A DNA stretch of 46,599 bases, taken from positions 1 to 46,599 of the forward strand of contig CALVHD010000015.1 of NCBI GenBank assembly GCA_944327245.1, in the 5' to 3' direction. This DNA is from Candidatus Gastranaerophilales bacterium. GTDB lineage: Bacteria > Cyanobacteriota > Vampirovibrionia > Gastranaerophilales > Gastranaerophilaceae. Numbering within the stretch: position 1 is the stretch's first letter; each line of letters opens with the position of its first letter. Under the pieces are notes generated by a model. That model was given only the letters and a program-made list of their open reading frames with translations. It was not told the origin of the DNA and did no database searches. The translations under genes and the position numbers were made by a program. This document shows positions 7,797-16,157 of this stretch, piece by piece.

Positions 7797-8680
7797 GCTA
7801 ATTTCAGAGCTAATTTTATAGCTTCAACCATGCTATTTGGGTCTGCAATATTTTTTCCTGCAATATCATAAGCAGTTCCTGACGAGGGTGATGTTCTTAT
7901 AATATCAAGCCCTATTGTTGTATTAATTGCCCTATCAAAAGCAATTGTTTTTACAGGACATAATCCTTGATCATGATAACAAGCTAAAATAGCATCATAA
8001 CTTAATTTTTCTTTTGAAAGATACTCTTTTGCAACTTTTGCAAATAAACTGTCTGCGCTTTTAGGGTAAGTTATATTGATATTTTCTTTATTTAAAATTT
8101 CAACAGCAGGATTTAAAATCTCAATTTCTTCTCTGCCTAAAATACCTCCCTCGCCGCAATGAGGATTTAGCGCACAAAGGGCAATTTTTGGAGATTTTAT
8201 ATTACATTTTTCAACAAGAAAATCATTTAAAACTTTTGCTTGAAATATAATTTCATCTTTTGATAAATGAACATCTTTTAAAGCACAATGACGAGTTAAA
8301 AGCATAACCTTTAAGTCATCTGCTATGAAAATCATTTGCGCTTTTTGGTTATCGTGTTTTAATAAACTTTCAATAACTTCGGTTTGACCGTTAAAATAAT
8401 AGCCTGATTTATGAAGCTCCAATTTTGAAACAGGTGAAGTAACAAGAGCTTTAATAATACCTTTTTTGGCTAAATCACAAGCAATTTCTAAAGATTTATA
8501 GCAAAATGCGCCGTTTTCTTTTTCGTCTGTTTCAATAAAATCATAATCAACATCTATTTTTTCGCCGATTATCAAAACATCATTATAATCAGGTGTTAAT
8601 ATATCCAGTGCTTTTTTGGTGATTTCCTTGCCTATTCCGAATTTATCACCTGTTGTTATTGCTATTTTATATTTTTTCAT
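7793..8680 (-). CDS. PdxA-family 4-phospho-hydroxyacid dehydrogenase (PdxA2-like)
   Basis: A 295-residue PdxA-family oxidative decarboxylase. Three metal-ligand histidine regions are visible: TRHCALKDV, LNPHCGEGG and CYHDQGLCPVKTIAF, followed by the GLDIIRTSPSSGTAYDIAG loop. The N-terminal TTGDKFGIGKEI replaces the usual GDPAGIGPEI. It is about 30 residues shorter than E. coli PdxA. It sits 14 bases after a DUF1537 sugar-acid kinase, a pairing known for D-threonate/D-erythronate catabolism, where PdxA2 converts the 4-phosphate to dihydroxyacetone phosphate. Biosynthetic PdxA (pyridoxal phosphate) remains possible, but the neighbour favours catabolism. RBS AAGGA is present. Confidence 0.85.
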   Translation of the reverse strand: MKKYKIAITTGDKFGIGKEITKKALDILTPDYNDVLIIGEKIDVDYDFIETDEKENGAFCYKSLEIACDLAKKGIIKALVTSPVSKLELHKSGYYFNGQTEVIESLLKHDNQKAQMIFIADDLKVMLLTRHCALKDVHLSKDEIIFQAKVLNDFLVEKCNIKSPKIALCALNPHCGEGGILGREEIEILNPAVEILNKENINITYPKSADSLFAKVAKEYLSKEKLSYDAILACYHDQGLCPVKTIAFDRAINTTIGLDIIRTSPSSGTAYDIAGKNIADPNSMVEAIKLALKLA

Positions 8681-8694
8681 TTCAATCCTTTTAA

Positions 8695-9996
8695 TTATTT
8701 TAATTTATCAAAATAATTTAAAATATCAATTAAAGTTGTATTAGAGCCAAAATTACCCGATTTTGTAATTATTATTTTGCCATGGATATCCATGCACAAA
8801 GGAATAGCCGGCATTATTGCATCAAGTATTTCTAAATATGTTGAGTTAATTTTTTGAGCACATTTAAAAGAAGTTTCTCCCCCTATTGTTATTAAAATGA
8901 ATTTATTTAGGGCATTTATCTCATATACTAATTCTGAAAGAAAATTTGTAACAATATTTGGAAAATCGCATTTTGCAATTCCGGCATCAATAAGTTCATT
9001 TTTTGCTTCTTCAAAATCAATCTCATCTTTTATATCAGAACAATGAACAACAACATCAATGCCTTGATTTAACTTTGAAGAAATATCATTAATCATATCT
9101 TCACTTATTTCTGAAATTATATCTTTAATCTTAAGATTAACAAAAGATATATTTTTATTTTCTTCTTTTAATTTTTTAATTTGATTATAAGTTAATTGAG
9201 TTGCAGAACCCGAAACAATTAATCTTGGAATATTGGGAATATGCTCAATAGGGTGCGTTTTAACGTCTTCTCCAATATTTTTATTTAGGGCATTAGCCAA
9301 ACCCGCACTTCCGCAGGGAAGTATATCATAATTGCATTTATCTATTGCAAGAGCAATCTGTTCTAAATCAGTGTTCGAAGCTGCATCTAAAACTAAAATT
9401 TTCTTACCCTTTTGTATTAATTCATTAATTTTTAATATAATAGGTCCCGCACCTTTTGTAACGGTATTTAATTCAATTGTATCAATCAAATTCCCGATTT
9501 GAGAATTCAAATCTTTTTTTATAATATCAGGAATATATGACTCATAAATCGGAGCCTTTGGATCAAGCGCGCATTGTGTTCTTTCAATCGGCATACCGTT
9601 TAAAAGCTGATAAGCTCCAATTGTTGTTCTTCCTTCTTCAATATATGCCGGTGCAACAATGGCAGCATCTTTTTTAGATATTTCCAAAAGAGCTATTATT
9701 TCAGCCCCTGTATTTCCTCTTAGGGTAGAGTCTATTTTTTTATAAAAATTTTCTATGTTTAAATTTTTAGATAATTTTTCACTTATATTTGCAACTATAT
9801 CAACAGCTTCCGTCTTATCTATATTTCTGCTTTCTGTTGAAACAGCCCAAATATCAACATTATTTTCATCACAAAAATCATAATCGCAATCGATTACAAT
9901 TCTTGTTGAAAAGCCTTTTTTGAAATATTGCAAAGCGGTATCATTTGCACCTGTTAAATCATCCGCAACTATTAATGTTGAATCAATTATTGCCAT
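8695..9996 (-). CDS. four-carbon acid sugar kinase (DUF1537, DtnK/OtnK type)
   Basis: A 433-residue protein with the N-terminal kinase motif IVADDLTGANDTALQYFKKG and the FYKKIDSTLRGN segment, and a C-terminal nucleotide-binding half with VSGSATQLTYNQI and the ITIGGETSFKC stretch. Family members phosphorylate D-threonate, D-erythronate or related four-carbon acids with ATP at the 4-position. It starts 2 bases after ssb and is followed by the PdxA-type dehydrogenase, so the two enzymes probably act in sequence. No matching transporter or isomerase lies in the window. The substrate is inferred from known kinase-PdxA2 pairs. Confidence 0.88.
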   Translation of the reverse strand: MAIIDSTLIVADDLTGANDTALQYFKKGFSTRIVIDCDYDFCDENNVDIWAVSTESRNIDKTEAVDIVANISEKLSKNLNIENFYKKIDSTLRGNTGAEIIALLEISKKDAAIVAPAYIEEGRTTIGAYQLLNGMPIERTQCALDPKAPIYESYIPDIIKKDLNSQIGNLIDTIELNTVTKGAGPIILKINELIQKGKKILVLDAASNTDLEQIALAIDKCNYDILPCGSAGLANALNKNIGEDVKTHPIEHIPNIPRLIVSGSATQLTYNQIKKLKEENKNISFVNLKIKDIISEISEDMINDISSKLNQGIDVVVHCSDIKDEIDFEEAKNELIDAGIAKCDFPNIVTNFLSELVYEINALNKFILITIGGETSFKCAQKINSTYLEILDAIMPAIPLCMDIHGKIIITKSGNFGSNTTLIDILNYFDKLK

Positions 9997-9998
9997 AA

Positions 9999-10337
9999 TT
10001 AAGCTTCCGGCGTTTGTGAATCCTTTTTACTTCCGACAAAACCATAATCAGTAGCATTTATAAGGTATCTTTCAACCATTTCTCCATCCGGAGCTTGCCA
10101 TTTTGAAACCATTATTCTACCTTCAACAGATACCAAAGCACCTTTTTTAATCCATTCTGCTGCTGATTCTGCCTTTTTATCCCAAAGCTGAATATTAAAC
10201 CAATCAGCTTCTCTTTCTTTTGTTTTAGGATTCCATCTGTTAACAGCTATAGAAAAAGTTGTTTTGCTTTTTCCGCTTTCAAAATATTTAATCTCAGGAT
10301 CTTGTCCTACACGTCCAACTAAAATTGCGCTGTTCAT
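9999..10337 (-). CDS. ssb: single-stranded DNA-binding protein, short cyanobacterial type
   Basis: A 112-residue OB-fold SSB beginning MNSAILVGRVGQDPEIKYFESG, with WFNIQLWDKKAESAAEWIKKG and the VEGRIMVSKW strand. The pattern is close to the short SSBs of cyanobacteria. It lacks the acidic DDDIPF-type tip that most bacterial SSBs use to recruit repair proteins, ending instead in SKKDSQTPEA. A second, longer SSB may exist elsewhere. AAGGTAG lies 7 bases before the ATG. It is the first gene of an operon with the sugar-acid kinase and dehydrogenase, an unusual partnership. Confidence 0.92.
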   Translation of the reverse strand: MNSAILVGRVGQDPEIKYFESGKSKTTFSIAVNRWNPKTKEREADWFNIQLWDKKAESAAEWIKKGALVSVEGRIMVSKWQAPDGEMVERYLINATDYGFVGSKKDSQTPEA

Positions 10338-10384
10338 ATTTAATCTACCTTATCTAATAATAAGTAAATTATATTATGCAAAAT

Positions 10385-10981
10385 CTAGTTTTGCAAATAA
10401 ACTTTAGCATAGGCGCATTTTGTATCTGAAATTGTCGAATACACTATTCTGACTATTTCATCGGAGATTATATCCACCCTTGAATATGTTAAATCATTTT
10501 CTTTTTTTAAAGTATCATTGAATTTTTTTAATTTTAACATGCCATATTCTTTATTTCCTTGGCTAAATAAAAGCATTGGTTCATTATTAACTATTTTTTC
10601 TTGAATTTTATAATTTCCCAAAGGAATGACATTTCCATCGCTTCCTATGACAGATGTAAGCAATTTAATATAATATACGCCATTTTTAATATCTTGAATT
10701 GCCTTTAATTCTCCGCCATAATCAATTTCTTTGTCTTGTCCTTTTGCTTGCGGTTCAACTCCATATTTTCTGCCGAATAAAAATGCTTTTAATTTACCCA
10801 TAAAGCCATCTTCAATCGGCTGAGGAGTTAGTCTGTTTATTGTGTCATCAAACTCTTTATTTGTAACAGGTTTAATTCCGTCAAAGGCTGTATCTATAAA
10901 ATTATAATCTACATCAAGCATTTCTGCTTTTATAGGTGATAGCATAATAAAAAAAGTCAAAATAATTAAAATCTTTTTCAT
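10385..10981 (-). CDS. exported protein of unknown function
   Basis: A 198-residue protein with a Sec signal peptide (MKKILIILTFFIMLSPIKA, cleavage near residue 19). The mature part is mixed charged and hydrophobic, with an amphipathic FMGKLKAFLFGRKYG patch and beta-rich stretches such as VYYIKLLTSVIG and YKIQEKIV. I do not recognise the family. It lacks a lipobox, so a periplasmic location is likely. There is no Shine-Dalgarno; an AATAAT box ends 6 bases before the ATG, suggesting a leaderless mRNA. It is divergent from the TPR gene. Confidence 0.8.
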   Translation of the reverse strand: MKKILIILTFFIMLSPIKAEMLDVDYNFIDTAFDGIKPVTNKEFDDTINRLTPQPIEDGFMGKLKAFLFGRKYGVEPQAKGQDKEIDYGGELKAIQDIKNGVYYIKLLTSVIGSDGNVIPLGNYKIQEKIVNNEPMLLFSQGNKEYGMLKLKKFNDTLKKENDLTYSRVDIISDEIVRIVYSTISDTKCAYAKVYLQN

Positions 10982-10987
10982 AATTAA

Positions 10988-11016
10988 ATTATTAATGTTT
11001 TTTTCTTTAATGTAAA
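10988..11016 (-). promoter_or_regulatory. candidate leaderless promoter of the exported protein
   Basis: On the minus strand TTTACA (11011-11016), a 17-bp spacer and AATAAT (10988-10993), ending 6 bases before the ATG at 10981. No Shine-Dalgarno lies between. Confidence 0.5.
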
Positions 11017-11041
11017 GACAAATTGCTTTTTATTCAATATA

Positions 11042-11070
11042 TTTACTATTTTTAGTTGAGATAGTATAAT
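11042..11070 (+). promoter_or_regulatory. candidate leaderless promoter of the TPR gene
   Basis: TTTACT (11042-11047), a 17-bp spacer and TATAAT (11065-11070), ending 6 bases before the ATG at 11077. No Shine-Dalgarno is present. Confidence 0.55.
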
Positions 11071-11076
11071 TGAATT

Positions 11077-12900
11077 ATGAATATACTTCTTATAGTAGGA
11101 TTAGTATTATTTGCTTGTACAATTACATGGATTTATGTGTTATTTGTAACAAGCACAATAAATGATAATAAAAAAGAAGAAGCTCCGAAAGAAACCCATT
11201 ATGATGATGCTTTGGAGCGTTGTAAGAAACTTTTTAATCAAGGGATGCATGCCGAATTACAAAGATATGCGCAACGCGAATTATCTAAAAATTACGGAGA
11301 TGTCGAATTAAGAAGAATTTTAGCACAATCATTAATGCTTTCAGGCAACGAACAGATGGCAATAATGCATTATGAAGCTATTTTATCCATAGCTCCCTAT
11401 GATATTAAAACACAAGAATTATTAGCACAATATTATTGCGAAAACGGTCCGAAATCCAGAGCAATAGAACTTTATGAACAAATTTTACTTTATGATAACG
11501 GAAATGTTCATGCTGTTGAAATGTTATCAAAACTCTATGAAGAAACTCAAAACTACGAAAAAGCAATAGAAACATACAAAATGCTTTTAGATGCCGAAGT
11601 AGATGAACAAAAGAAAATTGAGCTTGAATATACCTTGGCTGATTTATACATAAAAACAGGCGACAATGAAAAAGCCTTTGAATCATATGAAGTAATACAC
11701 AAAAGCGACCCTGAAAATCTTGAAATAATGATTATCTTGGCAGATTTAGCCTACAAAAACAGCTATTGGCAAGACTGTCTTAAATATTATAAAAAAATTA
11801 TCTCAATTGTGGGTGATGATTTTGAAATATTGGAAAAGATTGCACAAATTCAGGTTACTTTGGAAAATTGGCCGGAAGCAGTCGCAGCATATAAAAAAAT
11901 TATTTCTCTTGAAGATTCAGACAGTGCAAACTACTTATATCATCAAAATGAATTGTGTAACGCAATGCTTAAAAACAAACAGTTTGATGAAGCTATTGAT
12001 TTATTAAAAGATTTACTGGCGCAAAATCCTAAAGAAACCTCTTTTGCGTTTACTTTAGCTCAAGCTTACACTATGATTGGAGAATTCAAAATCGGAGTAC
12101 AGCTTTATAATAAACTTTTAGAAGATTTACCCCCCGAACAAGGCGATATAATAATTAAATATATTTCCAACTTAATATGCGCCTGGGCTCAAGACTTATT
12201 TAAAAAAGGTGACTATAACCAAGCTTTTGACAAGTTTTTTGAAGCACTTAAGTATGACGAAGAAAATGATGAAGTATATTTTGAATTAGGAAGATGTAAT
12301 TATCATATTAAAAGCTTTCAAGACGCAATTGCTCACTTTAAAAGAGCAATTGCAATAAAACCGCAAAATTCAATGTATTATTTTGGTCTTGGCTGCGCTC
12401 AAGATGAGCTTGGCAACGTAAAGGCAGCAAAACAAGCATTTTTTGATGCAATCAACATTGACCCGATGAACATAAAAGCAAGAATTGCTTACGCTATTTC
12501 TTTAACAAAAGAATTAGAATATGCTCAAAGTATAGAACAATTCTCTGAAGTATTAAAATATATTCCGGATAATGCAGATACATTATATAATCTTGCACTA
12601 GCTTATGAATTGGTTGGCGATGTTGAAAGAGCTATAAAATTCTACAAAAAAGCAATTGATATTGATAATGAACATAAAGAAGCAAATCATAATATAGAAC
12701 TACTCTTAGGCGAACCCTATTCACCGCATAAAGATATTGAATATATTGATGATACACCAATAGAAGATAATAAAGAAGAGATTATCGAAACTCAAGAAAT
12801 TCAAGATACAAAAGAAGAAATTGAGCAAGCGCCTGCTGATGACATTGAAATGCAGCTAAGCGAAGATACGCAAGATAATCCCCCCAGCCTATTTAGCTAA
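11077..12900 (+). CDS. membrane-anchored TPR-repeat protein
   Basis: A 607-residue protein with one N-terminal membrane helix (about residues 2-25), a charged linker and then roughly a dozen tetratricopeptide repeats up to about residue 545. Typical repeats read DEVYFELGRCNYHIKSFQDA and DALYNLALAYELVGDVERAI-like. The last 60 residues are strongly acidic and low-complexity. Such proteins act as assembly scaffolds in the envelope; the partner is unknown. The hydrophobic N-terminus followed by charged residues suggests a signal anchor rather than a cleaved signal. No Shine-Dalgarno precedes the start, but a TATAAT box lies 6 bases upstream. It is followed by a repeat-rich non-coding stretch. Confidence 0.88.
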   Translation: MNILLIVGLVLFACTITWIYVLFVTSTINDNKKEEAPKETHYDDALERCKKLFNQGMHAELQRYAQRELSKNYGDVELRRILAQSLMLSGNEQMAIMHYEAILSIAPYDIKTQELLAQYYCENGPKSRAIELYEQILLYDNGNVHAVEMLSKLYEETQNYEKAIETYKMLLDAEVDEQKKIELEYTLADLYIKTGDNEKAFESYEVIHKSDPENLEIMIILADLAYKNSYWQDCLKYYKKIISIVGDDFEILEKIAQIQVTLENWPEAVAAYKKIISLEDSDSANYLYHQNELCNAMLKNKQFDEAIDLLKDLLAQNPKETSFAFTLAQAYTMIGEFKIGVQLYNKLLEDLPPEQGDIIIKYISNLICAWAQDLFKKGDYNQAFDKFFEALKYDEENDEVYFELGRCNYHIKSFQDAIAHFKRAIAIKPQNSMYYFGLGCAQDELGNVKAAKQAFFDAINIDPMNIKARIAYAISLTKELEYAQSIEQFSEVLKYIPDNADTLYNLALAYELVGDVERAIKFYKKAIDIDNEHKEANHNIELLLGEPYSPHKDIEYIDDTPIEDNKEEIIETQEIQDTKEEIEQAPADDIEMQLSEDTQDNPPSLFS

Positions 12901-12921
12901 GGAAATAATGTAAAACCGTAA

Positions 12922-12962
12922 CGCGACTGCGCTAAGTTTTAGAAATGACCCTGTGGTGTGTG
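12922..12962. repeat. 41-bp direct repeat, copy 1
   Basis: Identical over 41 bases to 13164-13204. It begins CGCGACTGCGCTAAG and ends in GTGGTGTGTG, and the flanks differ on both sides. The start-to-start distance is 242 bp. Confidence 0.9.
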
Positions 12963-13005
12963 AGCTCGTGACGGCATTTCAAACATCTTTTGCTTTTAAG
13001 TAATT

Positions 13006-13062
13006 GTTCACTTTTCTTCTTTTTTCTCTCAAACGGCGAAATGAAAAAGAAGAAAAGTGAAC
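13006..13062. repeat. long inverted repeat
   Basis: Two perfect 19-base arms (13006-13024 and 13044-13062, inner part CTTTTCTTC/GAAGAAAAG) around a 19-base loop. Lying about 105 bp after the TPR gene it could act as a terminator, but there is no clean T-run after the second arm. Confidence 0.75.
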
Positions 13063-13163
13063 CGAAAAGAAGAAAACTTCCGCCTGCCTCATAATTATTG
13101 GGCTTACGCCCAAATTATATATATTTTCTTTAGTAAAACTTAATAGATAACAAATATTTATAG

Positions 13164-13204
13164 CGCGACTGCGCTAAGTTTTAGAAATGACCCTGTGGTG
13201 TGTG
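13164..13204. repeat. 41-bp direct repeat, copy 2
   Basis: Second exact copy of 12922-12962. Here it is preceded by TAG, so TAGCGC-GACT-GCGCTA can fold as a small hairpin, and it is followed by unrelated sequence holding the promoter of the lipoprotein gene. Confidence 0.9.
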
Positions 13205-13230
13205 GGTAATCGCACAACAAAGCATTCAAC

Positions 13231-13259
13231 TTGCCTTACCATAAAAAATAGTGTATTAT
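13231..13259 (+). promoter_or_regulatory. candidate leaderless promoter of the lipoprotein gene
   Basis: TTGCCT (13231-13236), a 17-bp spacer and TATTAT (13254-13259), ending 6 bases before the ATG at 13266. No Shine-Dalgarno is present. Confidence 0.5.
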
Positions 13260-13265
13260 TAACCC

Positions 13266-13934
13266 ATGGCTAAAATAAAAATTATAAACAACTTATTTAC
13301 TTTCTTAATTTTATCAATAATTTCTCTTGGTCTTTGCGGTTGTTCTACACTCTCTTATGTCGGAGATGATTATAGTCAAGACAACATTCAAACCGTTAAA
13401 ACTGATGAAGATTTTGTTTTTAATGTCTACAAAAAATCACTTGACAATGCAAACATAAAAATAGGAATAACAAGAACGCCTGTTCCTGAAATTTTAGCCC
13501 TATACATACAAGTTGAAAACTTATCTTATGAAACACCTTATATTTTTAAAGTTGAAGATTTGAATATCTCAAATCCTGACAGAGAACTCCAATTTATCAC
13601 TACAAGCAACTATTTGAATATTTATCAAACCCAAGAAGCTTCTTCTATGGCAGCAATGAGCTCTATGGGGGCAACTTTAACAAATATGACAGGCATGACA
13701 TCAAATTATAATGAATTTAATCAATCAATGGTACAAAATTCATCCGAACAATCAAATAAATCTGTTTTTTCTAAAATCGAACAAATAGGCAATCAAATTT
13801 CCAAACATTCAATTAAATATTCATCCACCATATCTCCAAGAAAAAGCCAATATTTTTACTTTTTCTTTGAAGATTTGGAAAAATTCCCGATTAGCATAAA
13901 TTACAAAAACTTAAATTATCAATTTACATTATAA
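13266..13934 (+). CDS. lipoprotein of unknown function
   Basis: A 222-residue protein with a lipoprotein signal: a hydrophobic stretch FTFLILSIISLGLCGC with a lipobox-like LCGC ending at about Cys26. The mature part has a conserved-looking beta domain (EILALYIQVENLSYETPYIF) and a Met/Ser/Asn-rich segment around residues 120-165. The family is not recognised. Its stop is 1 base from that of the convergent GH77-like gene, without an intervening terminator. There is no Shine-Dalgarno. Confidence 0.8.
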   Translation: MAKIKIINNLFTFLILSIISLGLCGCSTLSYVGDDYSQDNIQTVKTDEDFVFNVYKKSLDNANIKIGITRTPVPEILALYIQVENLSYETPYIFKVEDLNISNPDRELQFITTSNYLNIYQTQEASSMAAMSSMGATLTNMTGMTSNYNEFNQSMVQNSSEQSNKSVFSKIEQIGNQISKHSIKYSSTISPRKSQYFYFFFEDLEKFPISINYKNLNYQFTL

Positions 13935-13935
13935 T

Positions 13936-16095
13936 TTATTTCAACAATCTGTCTTGCGTATAATCTTTTTTATACTCGTCAGGAATATAATTAATATTTC
14001 CGTATCTTTCATTGGCTTCTTTTTCAGATAAAACATTATCTGTGCTATCTGCAATGTAAGCACCATATGCCCTTAGTTCATTATATGTTCTTTTATTGTC
14101 TTCATTTCTTAAAAAATCACCATTTGAATTATTATCTTTTGCTTCCATTGCCAATGCCAATGAATCAGCAAGATTAAAGCCCCAGCCTTCTTGCAGTGCT
14201 TTATGATATTCTCTTTCGGGGTCTTTGCTTAATCTTTTTCTAAAATCTTCTGTTCCCCAGTCATTTTCACCCCATCCATTACCATTATGAGAGTCAACTC
14301 TTTCATTTTTACCAAACACATCCATAAAAAACAAAAATTGATTTTTTGTTGTAAATAACTCACCAAATTTTGCCTTCATGAATTTTTGCGGATTATTGAA
14401 ATTGAAAGCATTGTAATTATTAAAAACTCTCATCAAAGCGCCCACATTTTTGTTTCTGGTATTTTGATATTTACTGTCAGGTGCACTTGATAAAATTTTT
14501 AAAGGTGTACCATCATGGTTATTTGTTCCCAAAATATACTTGTCAGAATCTAAATGTACAACATTTTGCAAAAAATAACTGTTCATCCAGCCTGCACCGT
14601 TTTTATTAACATCATTATGCTCGTATTCCGTTGTTAATACTGCCATGCCCGGAAGATTTTGAAGCTCGGGAATAGGACGTACGGGAGTTTGTTCGCTTTT
14701 TCCTCTGTTTTCATACACAAACGGGCTTAATTCCCCTGCATTATCAAATTCATATATAATATTTCTTAAATCCCAATCAGAGCCTTTTACTTCTTTTGCC
14801 CATTTTTCAAACATCCTTACAATGTTGTCGCCAAGCCATTTAAATCTGTCTTGACCGTTAATTTGATAAACACCGTTTATATATGACCAGCCGACATCCA
14901 TTCTGACACCATCATAGTTATCTAAGTTATATTTGAATTTTTGTTCCAACAATTTATATGCGGCAGAATCAGGGTTTTGTAATTCAAAATAATTCAATAC
15001 GGGAAGCCCCATGCGTCCGCCCGCTCCTTTCATAAAGGCATCAGGATAAACAAGCATTTCCCAATGAGAAAAGCCTATAAGCGCATCTGAAAACAATTTT
15101 ATTCCTTGCTTATTCAAAGCAGCTTTTGATTCTTTCAACTGTTTATGCGCAATAAATTGTCTAAATTTAAAATAATCAATCTCGTCTTTATATTCTTTTT
15201 TTATTAATTCATATTTTTCTTTTTTAATATAATAAATTCTTCTATTTTCTTCAGATAAGCTATCAGGATTTACATCAAAATTTTCAAAAAATTCAGACCC
15301 CTTTGCCCAAATTTCATTAGAACCTATAGGGCTTGAATTAACAAAAGGAATTGCCCCCGTTTTAATAAATGGTGCTATTGCAAGCCTTGTGTATATATCA
15401 TCATAATCAACAGAACGATTAGACGTATAAAATTCTTCATATTCTTTTTTTATAGGGTGATTTTTGTCTAATTTTTTAAAGTTCTCATATGCTATATACA
15501 ACGGTCCTTTTTTTCTTTGTTCACTTGCTTTATATTGCGATAAAACAGATTTTTTTTCTTGCGCCGTATGTGCATTATAATAATAATCAGGCAAAGAACC
15601 TTTTGCCAAAGGACTTTCATTCATGTCGCTCAATCCGATTTCATTTTGATAATTAATTAAACGCGGATTATCGTTGTTTGAATTTACAAAAGGAATAATG
15701 TCGGATTTTTTTAATAAAGAGCCGTAGCTTTCTTTTGTTAAAGCAAAAAGATTTATTTTATCATCTCCCAAAGACAACGCACCTCTATTGTATGCACCAA
15801 AATATCCCTGTCTTTGTTTTGTCATTTGTCCTTGAGGAAAATCTTTGACAGCATTACAGTCAGTATAAATTTTCATTGTTCTCAGAAATTGAGCAGCTTC
15901 ACTGCTGTATAACTTCCCGACTCCTGTATCTTTTGAGCTTTCTCTTGGCAGCGCAGCCGCATCAATTTTCAATAATGAAAGCCCCTGATTAATACCAAGT
16001 TCCTTTTTGCTTTTTTTAACAGCATCACTAAAACCCTTTTGCTGTTTTGTAGTCAAAGCTTTTCCAAAATCAACTCTGCAAGAATTTATTTTCAT
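13936..16095 (-). CDS. divergent GH77-like 4-alpha-glucanotransferase
   Basis: A 719-residue protein that resembles MalQ (GH77) in its C-terminal two thirds. Matching blocks are YFKFRQFIAHKQLKESK, the GIKLFSDALIGFSHWE strand, DGVRMDVGWS with the nucleophile-type Asp400, IIYEFDNAGE with Glu449 as likely acid/base, and LGTNNHDGTPL with Asp528 as third Asp (MalQ GTHDNDT). The N-terminal 200 residues match nothing I know. It has no signal peptide, but the first 11 residues fit the tag shared with the 23-26 kb paralogues. AAAGGTG precedes the ATG. Glycogen or maltodextrin remodelling is inferred; activity is uncertain because sequence around the motifs is divergent. Confidence 0.7.
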   Translation of the reverse strand: MKINSCRVDFGKALTTKQQKGFSDAVKKSKKELGINQGLSLLKIDAAALPRESSKDTGVGKLYSSEAAQFLRTMKIYTDCNAVKDFPQGQMTKQRQGYFGAYNRGALSLGDDKINLFALTKESYGSLLKKSDIIPFVNSNNDNPRLINYQNEIGLSDMNESPLAKGSLPDYYYNAHTAQEKKSVLSQYKASEQRKKGPLYIAYENFKKLDKNHPIKKEYEEFYTSNRSVDYDDIYTRLAIAPFIKTGAIPFVNSSPIGSNEIWAKGSEFFENFDVNPDSLSEENRRIYYIKKEKYELIKKEYKDEIDYFKFRQFIAHKQLKESKAALNKQGIKLFSDALIGFSHWEMLVYPDAFMKGAGGRMGLPVLNYFELQNPDSAAYKLLEQKFKYNLDNYDGVRMDVGWSYINGVYQINGQDRFKWLGDNIVRMFEKWAKEVKGSDWDLRNIIYEFDNAGELSPFVYENRGKSEQTPVRPIPELQNLPGMAVLTTEYEHNDVNKNGAGWMNSYFLQNVVHLDSDKYILGTNNHDGTPLKILSSAPDSKYQNTRNKNVGALMRVFNNYNAFNFNNPQKFMKAKFGELFTTKNQFLFFMDVFGKNERVDSHNGNGWGENDWGTEDFRKRLSKDPEREYHKALQEGWGFNLADSLALAMEAKDNNSNGDFLRNEDNKRTYNELRAYGAYIADSTDNVLSEKEANERYGNINYIPDEYKKDYTQDRLLK

Positions 16096-16157
16096 ACAAC
16101 ACCTTTAAACAACACACCTATTTATTATAAAACATATAAAAAAAATTATTGCTATTT

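Larger units (their letters stand above)
12901..13230. repeat. non-coding hairpin-rich repeat region
   Basis: No gene is visible between the TPR gene and the lipoprotein gene. The stretch holds a 41-bp direct repeat, a 19-bp inverted repeat, a TTGGGC/GCCCAA hairpin (13098-13113) preceded by AACTTCCGCCTG (13075-13086), and a GTGTGTGAGCTCGTGACGGCA-like block (12956-12976) that recurs at 46.36 kb on the other strand. It is less AT-rich than the flanking genes. It belongs to the dispersed repeat also found at 26.1-26.6, 44.0 and 46.3-46.6 kb. Confidence 0.7.

Noticed and set aside
12901..13230. CRISPR array, suggested by the 41-bp repeat
   Set aside because: Only two copies with 201 bp between them, no regular spacers and no cas genes.
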